Below, one piece after another: positions 8,337 to 15,419 of a stretch of DNA of 46,226 nt (position 1 is its first letter; each line of letters opens with the position of its first letter). The translations under genes were made by a program, and so were the position numbers. The stretch comes from Arenicellales bacterium (GTDB taxonomy: Bacteria; Pseudomonadota; Gammaproteobacteria; Arenicellales; JAANXG01). The notes under the pieces are model-generated. The model did no database searches, was not told the origin of the DNA, and saw only the letters and a program-made list of their open reading frames with translations. The stretch covers positions 1 through 46,226 of the forward strand of contig JASJAT010000047.1 in the NCBI GenBank assembly GCA_030066885.1, in the 5' to 3' direction.

Positions 8337-9002
8337 ATGGAATTCAACTTCAAAGTTCCGTCCCTGTTTAATCGAACCAAGGAGTTGGAAGGACAGATCG
8401 ATGAGTTTCTGGATATCGTTACCCAATCAGGATTGATTTTCAGTAGCGCGATCGACAGCTACCTAGACAAAGGGTCCAGCAAGGAATTCGAAGAATTTCT
8501 GGCCAAAATGGAGCGCACCGAGGCTCGGGGAGACAACCTACGGCGAGATATTGAAACAAAGTTATATGTGCAAACCTTGATACCGGATTTGCGCGGTGAC
8601 GTGCTAAGTTTGCTTGAACATGTAGACAATATCGTAAATATCTACGAGGCAAATCTTTTTCGTTTCTCAATACAACGTCCAGACATCCCTACCCAATTCC
8701 ATAAAGGTTTCATTAAGCTTACAGAGACCGTAATCATTTGTGTCGAGTCTTTGGTTTTTGCAAGCCGATCTTTCTTTCGTGACATCAACACTGTTCGAGA
8801 CCATGTGCGTAAGGTCTTGTTTTACGAATCAGAGGCGGATCGAATCAGTACTAAATTGCAACGAAAGATTTTCGTTAGTGAGCTCGACCTTACCCGCAAA
8901 CGTCATTTGCAGTACTTCGTAGAAAACATTGATCAACTGGCCAATTCGGCAGAGGATGTGGCAGACGAGTTATCCATTTACGCTATCAAACGAAAACTTT
9001 AA
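8337..9002 (+). CDS. DUF47/PhoU-like protein (TIGR00153 type)
   Basis: Cytoplasmic all-helical protein of 221 residues resembling the DUF47 (TIGR00153) relatives of PhoU. It begins MEFNFKVPSLF and has long amphipathic helices and acidic stretches (EESEADRIS-like FYESEADRISTKLQ at about 162-175). Family members are almost always encoded next to PiT transporters and are thought to modulate phosphate uptake; here the PiT gene starts 3 bases after the stop. An AGGAT lies 10 bases before the ATG. It follows phnW by 38 bases, so one phosphonate-plus-phosphate transcript is plausible. Confidence 0.88.
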   Translation: MEFNFKVPSLFNRTKELEGQIDEFLDIVTQSGLIFSSAIDSYLDKGSSKEFEEFLAKMERTEARGDNLRRDIETKLYVQTLIPDLRGDVLSLLEHVDNIVNIYEANLFRFSIQRPDIPTQFHKGFIKLTETVIICVESLVFASRSFFRDINTVRDHVRKVLFYESEADRISTKLQRKIFVSELDLTRKRHLQYFVENIDQLANSAEDVADELSIYAIKRKL

Positions 9003-9005
9003 CAA

Positions 9006-10055
9006 ATGGATCTGTCCGTTCTGATCTTTTTGACAAGCGGCCTGTTTCTCGGTTGGTCGCTTGGCGCTAATGACGCCGCTAATATCTTTGGCACCGCCGT
9101 AGGAACCAGGATGGTCCGGTTTTCCACAGCCGCGATTGTGTGCAGCATTTTCGTCATCTTGGGCGCAGTAATTAGCGGTGGAGGGACTACCCAAACTCTC
9201 GGACGACTCGGTGCAATCAGCACGTTGGCTGGTGCATTCACGGCCGCATTGGCGGCGGCCTTTACTGTCTATTTGATGACAAAAAGGGGCCTGCCGGTGT
9301 CGACCAGTCAAGCGATCGTGGGTGCTATTGTGGGCTGGAATTTTTTCAGCGGAGCTACCACCGATGCTGCTGAATTGTACAAGATCATCGCAACCTGGAT
9401 TGCCTGCCCGATCCTGGCCGGACTGATCGCCGTGCCTTTGTTCAAGCTGGTTCAGTATGTTCTGAACATGGCAAAACTCCACTTGCTGAGGTTGGATGCT
9501 TATACACGTTTTGCTTTGGTCCTGGCCGGCGCCTTTGGCGCGTACAGCTTGGGTGCCAACAATATCGCCAACGTGGTTGGTGTCTTCGTCCCGGCGTCAC
9601 CGTTCACCGACTTTACGATAGGTGAACTAGTTACCGTTAACTCTACTCAGCAACTTTTCCTGTTGGGTGCGGTAGCGATTGGTATAGGCATATTCACTTA
9701 TTCAAAGCATGTCATGCTCACCGTTGGTCAAGATCTGGCAGCGATGACACCAGTTGCAGCCTGGGTAGTCGTAGTCTCGCATTCTATCGTGTTGTTCGTG
9801 TTTGCATCGCAGGGGTTGGAACGAATTCTCGCCGGCGCTGGTTTACCGACCATCCCGTTGGTGCCTGTGTCTAGCTCGCAGGCAGTAGTGGGGGCAATCG
9901 TAGGCTTGGGCATGATGCGACATAGCGAAGGAGTGCGTTGGCCACTACTCGGTTCAATCGTTTTGGGTTGGGTACTTACTCCTTTCGCCGCGGCTATTGT
10001 TTGTTTCTTTGGCTTGTTTGTGCTGCAGAATTTGTTTAACCAGAGCGTGTATTAG
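9006..10055 (+). CDS. Inorganic phosphate transporter, PiT family
   Basis: Inner-membrane phosphate:cation symporter. 349 residues, very hydrophobic, with the two inverted PiT signatures: GANDAANIFGTAVGTRMV at about residues 20-37 and SLGANNIANVVGVF at about 176-190, each followed later by a TSQAIVGAIVGW or SSQAVVGAIVGLG repeat (about 100-111 and 285-297). About ten membrane segments are expected. It is immediately downstream of the DUF47 gene and probably co-transcribed with phnW. Metal-phosphate or sulfate transport is a known alternative within the family; phosphate is most likely given the neighbours. Confidence 0.92.
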   Translation: MDLSVLIFLTSGLFLGWSLGANDAANIFGTAVGTRMVRFSTAAIVCSIFVILGAVISGGGTTQTLGRLGAISTLAGAFTAALAAAFTVYLMTKRGLPVSTSQAIVGAIVGWNFFSGATTDAAELYKIIATWIACPILAGLIAVPLFKLVQYVLNMAKLHLLRLDAYTRFALVLAGAFGAYSLGANNIANVVGVFVPASPFTDFTIGELVTVNSTQQLFLLGAVAIGIGIFTYSKHVMLTVGQDLAAMTPVAAWVVVVSHSIVLFVFASQGLERILAGAGLPTIPLVPVSSSQAVVGAIVGLGMMRHSEGVRWPLLGSIVLGWVLTPFAAAIVCFFGLFVLQNLFNQSVY

Positions 10056-10273
10056 CTGCCACACCAGTGAACTGCTGCTTGTAAATTAAGGGAACAAAGG
10101 GTGCACATCGCATATTCCAGGCTGTTATTGTGTGTCTGGAGTGTGATGTTGTTGCAGCTATCGGGGTAGCCCTTGTAGATGAGCAAGACACAAGCCACGC
10201 CACACTGTTTTTGTTTTGGACTTCACCAAAAAGTCTGTAAGCTAAGACTAGGATAAAACGGTTTAAAGATCTA

Positions 10274-11662
10274 ATGAACACATTTCAGACGATAACGCCA
10301 GTCGACAACTCCGTTTATGTTGAACGGGAATTTGCAACGAACCAACAAGTCGAATCCGCTCTGAACAAAGCGGTGGAAGCACAGAAACATTGGCGCCAAA
10401 CAGAAGTCAGCGAGCGGATGGCCATATGCAGCCGGGCAGTCGACGCTTTCGTCGACAGAAGGGCGGACATTGCGGAAGAGCTGACGTGGCAAATGGGACG
10501 ACCTATTGCTTTCACACCGGGTGAAGTGGGAGGATTTGAGGAGCGAGCACGCTACATGATTTCGGTCGCGGAAGAATCTCTAAGCCCTGAGGAAATAGAG
10601 CCTAAGACAGGATTTACGCGTTACATCAAACACACGCCGATTGGAGTAGTGTTCGTAGTGGCACCCTGGAACTACCCATACCTTACGTCGGTTAACGCGA
10701 TTATTCCAGCCATTCTTGCTGGTAATGTCGTACTATTGAAACACTCCGTGCAGACGCCGCTTTGCGCAGAACGCTATGCCCAGGTATTCCAGGAAGCGGG
10801 ACTACCAGAGGGCGTATTTCAGTATCTACACACGACGCACGACACCGCACAGTCCATCATACAGTCTGATCAGGTCAATTTTGTGGCCTTCACCGGGTCG
10901 GTAGCAGGAGGCCGCAGCGTCGAACAAAGCGCAGCTGGGCGTTTCATCAGTCTGGGGTTGGAACTAGGAGGGAAAGACCCGGCGTATGTAAGACAAGACG
11001 CCGATCTTGAGCACGCCATAGAAACGACGGTCGACGGCGCATTTTTTAATAGTGGGCAGTCTTGCTGTGGTATCGAACGTATATACGTACATCGATCCGT
11101 ATACGATCCTTTCGTTGAAGGGTTCGTAGACCTGGTGAATAAGTATAGATTGGGACGGCCCGATGATCCGGAAACGACCCTTGGCCCCGTCGTCAAATCT
11201 TCTGCAGCTGATTATATTCGCGAGCAAACGACGCGCGCCATTACTGCCGGCGCTCGTGCACACATCGACGCTAGTACCTTCGATATGGATAAGTCAGGGT
11301 CTCCATACCTAGCGCCACAAGTGCTGACAGACGTTGATCACACCATGTCGGTAATGACAGAGGAAAGTTTCGGACCGGTGGTAGGCATCATGAAGGTTGA
11401 CGACGATCAACAAGCAATCAATCTTATGAATGATACCGAGTTTGGATTAACCGCTTGTGTGTTCACCGCCGATGAGGGTGCTGCTGCTATGATCGGTGAC
11501 GAGGTCGAGACGGGAACCTGGTTCATGAATCGGTGTGACTACCTCGACCCGGCTTTGGCTTGGACCGGGGTCAAGAATTCGGGGCGAGGCTGCACCCTGT
11601 CGCGCCTTGGCTTCGATTACCTGACACGTCCCAAGTCTTACCACCTAAAGACAAAGCTTTAA
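10274..11662 (+). CDS. NAD(P)-dependent aldehyde dehydrogenase
   Basis: Oxidises an aldehyde to the acid. 462 residues with the ALDH fold: FVVAPWNYPY at about 131-140 (binding region with the catalytic Asn), FTGSVAGGR for the cofactor, general base Glu230 in LELGGKDP, catalytic Cys264 in NSGQSCC, and EESFGPVVG near 375. The substrate is not evident. Two contexts compete: phosphonoacetaldehyde made by phnW (a PhnY-like role) or an aminoaldehyde from polyamine breakdown. It has its own 218-base upstream region, so it is not clearly in the phnW operon. A palindromic repeat begins 6 bases after its stop and is followed by TTTT. Confidence 0.9.
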   Translation: MNTFQTITPVDNSVYVEREFATNQQVESALNKAVEAQKHWRQTEVSERMAICSRAVDAFVDRRADIAEELTWQMGRPIAFTPGEVGGFEERARYMISVAEESLSPEEIEPKTGFTRYIKHTPIGVVFVVAPWNYPYLTSVNAIIPAILAGNVVLLKHSVQTPLCAERYAQVFQEAGLPEGVFQYLHTTHDTAQSIIQSDQVNFVAFTGSVAGGRSVEQSAAGRFISLGLELGGKDPAYVRQDADLEHAIETTVDGAFFNSGQSCCGIERIYVHRSVYDPFVEGFVDLVNKYRLGRPDDPETTLGPVVKSSAADYIREQTTRAITAGARAHIDASTFDMDKSGSPYLAPQVLTDVDHTMSVMTEESFGPVVGIMKVDDDQQAINLMNDTEFGLTACVFTADEGAAAMIGDEVETGTWFMNRCDYLDPALAWTGVKNSGRGCTLSRLGFDYLTRPKSYHLKTKL

Positions 11663-11667
11663 CCCAA

Positions 11668-11743
11668 CGGGGACAGTATGTTTTTTAACTCATGAGTTTT
11701 TGATCGAACTTCGCACTGGCGTTAAAAAGTATACTGTCCCCGG
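11668..11743. repeat. Palindromic element copy B (GGGGACAGT family)
   Basis: Left arm 11668-11688 (CGGGGACAGTATG then a T-run) and right arm 11722-11743 (AAAAAGTATACTGTCCCCGG) are inverted, with one change in the left arm (TATG for TATAC). The centre is 33 bases. It starts 6 bases after the aldehyde dehydrogenase stop and is followed by TTTT on the plus strand, so it resembles an intrinsic terminator for that gene. Confidence 0.85.
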
Positions 11744-11810
11744 TTTTACTAGCCCCTAGAAACTGGTTGCTCTAACGCCCCTACTAGACCCAAGTTGCTC
11801 GCAACTGTTT

Positions 11811-12374
11811 TTATGGTATTGCGTGGTGCTGTGGTCGTTCGAATTCCTGGCTTACATCGGCCCGACCAAATAGCGATTTAGTTATCGGCGGTTCCTTGTT
11901 GAGTAAGAACATAAATACCAGAAACACGAAGATCAGAAGAGTACTAAATACCCGACCAATAAAAACTAAACGTTTACTGGGCAGTGGATGGTAAATCCCA
12001 AAAGCTTTTGGATCCAGTTTACCCGCCTTGTGCAATTTGACGATGTTTCTCGAGTAGCTGCGCACCCAACTCGGGATGACGTTATTGAACATATAGTTGG
12101 AGAAATGAACCTCGATGACCCGGGACAGCGGCTTTTCCCCGTACCATTCACGATAAGCCAGTTCAAAAAGCTTGAATTCTTTTACTTCCAGCGCAGCCGC
12201 TGCCTCTAGCAAATCCAGAGAATCTTGCTTAAGGTCCTCATCGAAGTATTGTCTACCCTCGGTGGCCTTAACCCAGGATTTAGGTAATCGTAACCGCATA
12301 CCAAGGTGTCTGTACTGAGAAATCAGTCTATGTCTAGTGGACACATCCTTTGCCATATTTGTTCCGTACGGCAC
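11811..12374 (-). CDS. Hypothetical protein with one C-terminal membrane segment
   Basis: No family recognised. 187 residues from a GTG at 12374, or 181 from the ATG at 12356 (MAKDVSTRHR). The first 130 residues are soluble-looking, rich in Lys, Arg, Glu and aromatic residues (EVKEFKLFELAYREWYGEKP). A single strong membrane helix follows at about 138-160 (FIGRVFSTLLIFVFLVFMFLL), then a short polar tail. It lies 6-24 bases after the DUF5658-like gene on the same strand, so the two are likely made together and may act together at the membrane. Confidence 0.65.
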   Translation of the reverse strand: MPYGTNMAKDVSTRHRLISQYRHLGMRLRLPKSWVKATEGRQYFDEDLKQDSLDLLEAAAALEVKEFKLFELAYREWYGEKPLSRVIEVHFSNYMFNNVIPSWVRSYSRNIVKLHKAGKLDPKAFGIYHPLPSKRLVFIGRVFSTLLIFVFLVFMFLLNKEPPITKSLFGRADVSQEFERPQHHAIP

Positions 12375-12380
12375 ATTTCA

Positions 12381-12896
12381 CTAACCCAACGCCAGGACCA
12401 ACAATCTGATTTCGTAGATCACCAGAAATACATACACAATCAATACACTGTACAAGCTATGTAATCCGCTGAAATTTTTGTAAACGCGGAAGTTTTTGTA
12501 GCTCAACAGAACAAATAAGCCGGCTGCTGTAATGACGTATTTAAACACGAAAAACAACCAGACGTCGGCTTCGATCAGTTTGCGCATAATGGGATTCAAT
12601 TCTTTACCACCTTGCTGCAAAAGGACCAGGGTGGCGTATACATCTACTATGCACAGTGACAGAGTCGCCACCACCACAAGCATCAACCGGGGCTCGTGAA
12701 AATCAACATGGAATCCGTGTGTATCGGTTTCACGCCGGCTTTCGTTATTGCGACGGGGTTTGACAAACTGTGTGGTAAATGCCCTTAGGTGATTGCGACG
12801 GCGGTCTGGATTAGTGCGCCGCTCCGCCATTGAACCGTTAATACCATCTAACCTATGTACGTCTGGTTCTCTTTTTTGTACGAGTTTGTCGTCCAC
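12381..12896 (-). CDS. DUF5658-like membrane protein
   Basis: 171 residues. The N-terminal 65 are polar and basic with the RRTNPDRRR motif often seen before membrane or PilZ-type domains. Three to four membrane helices follow from about residue 70. The stretch SLCIVDVYATLVLLQQGGKE then LNPIM matches the DUF5658 signature (D..T..L...GG.E.NP). The function is unknown. The start is GTG. Co-directional with the downstream membrane-anchored hypothetical gene and divergent from the DNA glycosylase gene. Confidence 0.7.
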   Translation of the reverse strand: MDDKLVQKREPDVHRLDGINGSMAERRTNPDRRRNHLRAFTTQFVKPRRNNESRRETDTHGFHVDFHEPRLMLVVVATLSLCIVDVYATLVLLQQGGKELNPIMRKLIEADVWLFFVFKYVITAAGLFVLLSYKNFRVYKNFSGLHSLYSVLIVYVFLVIYEIRLLVLALG

Positions 12897-12968
12897 ACCC
12901 AGGCTCCGTCACTCTATAAAGCTTAACAGATTTCTAAATCAAAGGGACGCTGCCATAATTAATCGCTT

Positions 12969-13601
12969 ATGTTGAAAACACAAAAATACCCTTATAACGT
13001 CGATAGAGCGGTTTCCACGTTGCGGCGAAACGACCCAATGATGGCCGACCTGATCGATCGAGTGGGGCCCTATAACCTGAAATTGCGGGATCAGAAAACA
13101 CCGTTTCAAGCCCTATTACAATCCATCGTATACCAACAACTGTCTGGCAAAGCCGCTAAGTCCATACACGGCAGAGTCCTGAATCTGTTCCCCCATCGAT
13201 ATCCCAGCCCATCCAGATTGATGTCGATACGTGACACTGAACTTCAAGCGGCGGGGTTATCCCGTGCCAAGGTGAAAGCGGTAAACGACTTGGCTGCCAA
13301 ATGTGCAGATAAAACTGTGCCACATTCGCAAACACTCAAGCGCATGCCGGATGAGGAGATCATCGAGTGTTTACAGAAAGTTCGCGGCATCGGTGTTTGG
13401 ACAGCAGAGATGCTGCTGATTTTTCATCTCGGTCGGCCTGACGTGCTACCGGTCGGAGATTTGGGGGTACTCAAAGGATTTCGTATCGCCTATGGATTGA
13501 AGTCAAATCCCGACCCTAATCGCATGCGTAAACACGGTGAGCGCTGGCGGCCTTATCGTTCCATCGCTAGCTGGTATTTGTGGCGAGCAAATGATCTGTA
13601 A
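12969..13601 (+). CDS. DNA-3-methyladenine glycosylase II-type (AlkA-like, HhH-GPD)
   Basis: Excises alkylated bases in base-excision repair. 210 residues, the short AlkA form lacking the N-terminal domain. QALLQSIVYQQLSGKAA at about 47-63 begins the HhH-GPD domain. The helix-hairpin-helix is LQKVRGIGVWTAEMLLIF at 135-152, and the catalytic Asp is Asp164 in VLPVGDLGVLKGF. The C-terminus (ERWRPYRSIASWYLWR) is typical. No iron-sulfur Cys cluster, so it is not an EndoIII or MutY relative. Convergent with the protease gene across a REP-like palindrome. Confidence 0.92.
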   Translation: MLKTQKYPYNVDRAVSTLRRNDPMMADLIDRVGPYNLKLRDQKTPFQALLQSIVYQQLSGKAAKSIHGRVLNLFPHRYPSPSRLMSIRDTELQAAGLSRAKVKAVNDLAAKCADKTVPHSQTLKRMPDEEIIECLQKVRGIGVWTAEMLLIFHLGRPDVLPVGDLGVLKGFRIAYGLKSNPDPNRMRKHGERWRPYRSIASWYLWRANDL

Positions 13602-13608
13602 AGAAGGT

Positions 13609-13660
13609 GTAGGAGGCGCGCCCCGCGCCGATCGAATCGCGGCGAGGGCGCCGCTCCTAC
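13609..13660. repeat. REP-like palindrome (GTAGGAG type)
   Basis: GTAGGAGGCGCGCCC at the left and GGGCGCCGCTCCTAC at the right form an imperfect GC-rich palindrome around a short AT centre. The GTAGGAG ends resemble REP families of Pseudomonas and relatives. It fills the gap between two convergent genes and would fold into a strong bidirectional terminator-like stem. Confidence 0.75.
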
Positions 13661-13662
13661 GG

Positions 13663-14493
13663 TTAATCCACTAGGCAAACCACTTTGGCTACGCTCGGGG
13701 AACGACGCAAGGTGTCTGCCCGAGATACCAGGGTTCTTGGCGTGATATTCGATATGGGATTGGATACCTGTTGCTGGGCTCCTTTCGGCAACAGGCGGTT
13801 GATACTCGCCGGCGCAGCCGTGTATACCCTTCCTCTACGGCGCGATTCTGCGACCAAGACACCGACAACCCTTCCGGCTCCATCCAGCGTCGGGCCGCCA
13901 CTTAAGCCTCCTAAAGTTCTCAAGTTCGCAGGTCTACGCCTGTTTTCGGCCCACGCAACTACCGGCTCATGGGTACGATAACGCCCGCTCACACGAAGAC
14001 GTCTGCGCCCCAACAATGTGGACCAAACTTCACCAGGTTTACCTTTAGGGTACCCGACTTGGAATCCATTTTGACCAATAACAAGCTGCCTCTTGGATAT
14101 CGCCAAGGTCACTGGATGTCCTCGTGCTGACAGCAACGAAAGGTCGGCGTTGGGATGGTGTATTACGCGCTGTACATGGGCACCCCGGCGATAAGGAAAT
14201 AGCAACTGAACTCGCGCGCATTGATCAACAACATGGCGTGCGGTCATCCACCATTCACCAGCACCCAAAGCGAACGCCGTTCCGGTTGAGTCTGTCTTCT
14301 TACCCAACCCAATTGAAATTTCTGGATCAAACACCGAACTCTCAGGTAAGGGGGTCTGTATGTCTCCATAGTCTGGGGATTGCGGTAGATCATCTGGGAT
14401 AGGTCGTCGTGGATCTGGTGTATCGGTGCCCCATTCCCGCCACATGTTGAGCAGAACAAAAAAGACAAGCACCATGAAAAAACGCCATTTCAT
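13663..14493 (-). CDS. Trypsin-like serine protease, membrane-anchored
   Basis: Probable periplasmic protease held by an N-terminal anchor. From the ATG at 14493 the protein (276 residues) begins MKWRFFMVLVFFVLLNMW, a membrane helix, then a Pro-rich linker to about 55. The chymotrypsin-fold triad is visible: His in WMTARHVVD, Asp in HPNADLSLL and Ser in LGGLSGGPTLDGAG. There is no PDZ domain, unlike DegP or DegS. A TTG at 14565 would extend it into the upstream DUF350 gene and is less likely. Encoded 19 bases after DUF350, suggesting an operon. Confidence 0.8.
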   Translation of the reverse strand: MKWRFFMVLVFFVLLNMWREWGTDTPDPRRPIPDDLPQSPDYGDIQTPLPESSVFDPEISIGLGKKTDSTGTAFALGAGEWWMTARHVVDQCARVQLLFPYRRGAHVQRVIHHPNADLSLLSARGHPVTLAISKRQLVIGQNGFQVGYPKGKPGEVWSTLLGRRRLRVSGRYRTHEPVVAWAENRRRPANLRTLGGLSGGPTLDGAGRVVGVLVAESRRRGRVYTAAPASINRLLPKGAQQQVSNPISNITPRTLVSRADTLRRSPSVAKVVCLVD

Positions 14494-14512
14494 TGGACTC
14501 AGTGGGCTTACC

Positions 14513-14929
14513 TCAGCCTGTAATGGCGGCAGCGTTAATCGACGCGATTGAGAACTTGATTGCAACTAACAATATGGCTGGGCCCATTTCCCCTGATTGG
14601 ATACGAGATGGCAGGTCTTTCAACAACCAATCTGTAACGCGAAATCCAATCAATTGGATCACAATTGCAGCGATTCCCCACAGCACAATATCCAATACAT
14701 TGACACTCGCCGCCATACAGAATGCCAGCGGTATTGCCAATCCGATACAGGCACCGGACAACGATACTGCGGCAGCGGTATTCCCCTCCCTGATAAGCTT
14801 AAACTCATTATAAGGAGTGATCTTCGTATACACCCAGATACCGGCAATCAACATCGCAACAGTAATGCCAAAATGCAGAACTAGTACGGGCAAACCAGAG
14901 ACCAAGCTTTGCACAACCGATTCAATCAC
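14513..14929 (-). CDS. DUF350 membrane protein
   Basis: Small inner-membrane protein, 138 residues with four predicted helices (about 12-34, 50-72, 78-98, 115-136). The pattern HFGITVAMLIAGIWVYTKITPYNE then LIREGNTAAAVSLSGACIGLAI is characteristic of DUF350 (YjfL type). The biochemical role is not established. The start is GTG at 14929. It lies directly upstream of the trypsin-like protease gene and divergent from the NrtS-like gene. Confidence 0.85.
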   Translation of the reverse strand: MIESVVQSLVSGLPVLVLHFGITVAMLIAGIWVYTKITPYNEFKLIREGNTAAAVSLSGACIGLAIPLAFCMAASVNVLDIVLWGIAAIVIQLIGFRVTDWLLKDLPSRIQSGEMGPAILLVAIKFSIASINAAAITG

Positions 14930-15060
14930 TTGACCAGTCTTAGTTTCTTATCGGTGGAGTAACAAAAAACTTTTTGTTTTCATATTATTAGCAGCATAAA
15001 TTTATTTTGAGTACCATTGAACGTTGAAGCAGGTCGCCCAATCGAAGAAGGCCATAACTG

Positions 15061-15297
15061 ATGAAGAATTGGTTACAGCTAGCCCTATCGAAGCGTGTTT
15101 TTTACCGCGCACTGGGAATGGGCCTTATTGTTGGTCCAATTCTGGTCCTTATCAATCAAGGTGACTACATTCTGTTCGACCACTCAACCAAGTTTTCGTG
15201 GATAAAGTTAATCCTGACTTTCATGGTACCGTACATGGTATCGACTGTATCCAGTGTGATAGCGCTGCGAGAATCTCGTGAAACGGAGGATACCTGA
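15061..15297 (+). CDS. nrtS: NrtS-like small membrane protein
   Basis: 78 residues with two membrane helices (about 15-33 and 48-68). The pattern RALGMGLIVGPILVLINQGD, then KLILTFMVPYMVSTVSSV, matches NrtS, a small nitrate/nitrite transport protein described in cyanobacteria and common in proteobacteria. The ATG is at 15061. It appears to be a stand-alone gene, since no nitrate reductase or regulator is in the window, so nitrate or nitrite transport here is by family only. Confidence 0.7.
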   Translation: MKNWLQLALSKRVFYRALGMGLIVGPILVLINQGDYILFDHSTKFSWIKLILTFMVPYMVSTVSSVIALRESRETEDT

Positions 15298-15338
15298 GGT
15301 AGACGGATTTAAAAATCCAGCCCTTCGTTGAGCTTGGT

Positions 15339-15355
15339 GTAGGAGCGATTTTCGG
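15339..15355. repeat. Half of a GTAGGAG-type REP
   Basis: GTAGGAGCGATTTTCGG resembles one arm of the palindrome at 13609-13660 but has no partner arm nearby. It lies in the 122-base leader before the EF-G paralogue and is probably a decayed copy. Confidence 0.4.
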
Positions 15356-15419
15356 TTAGGCTTCTTAGAAATATTACCGTAGACATATAAGCAAAGACCA
15401 TTTGAGGAGGATTTGGACT

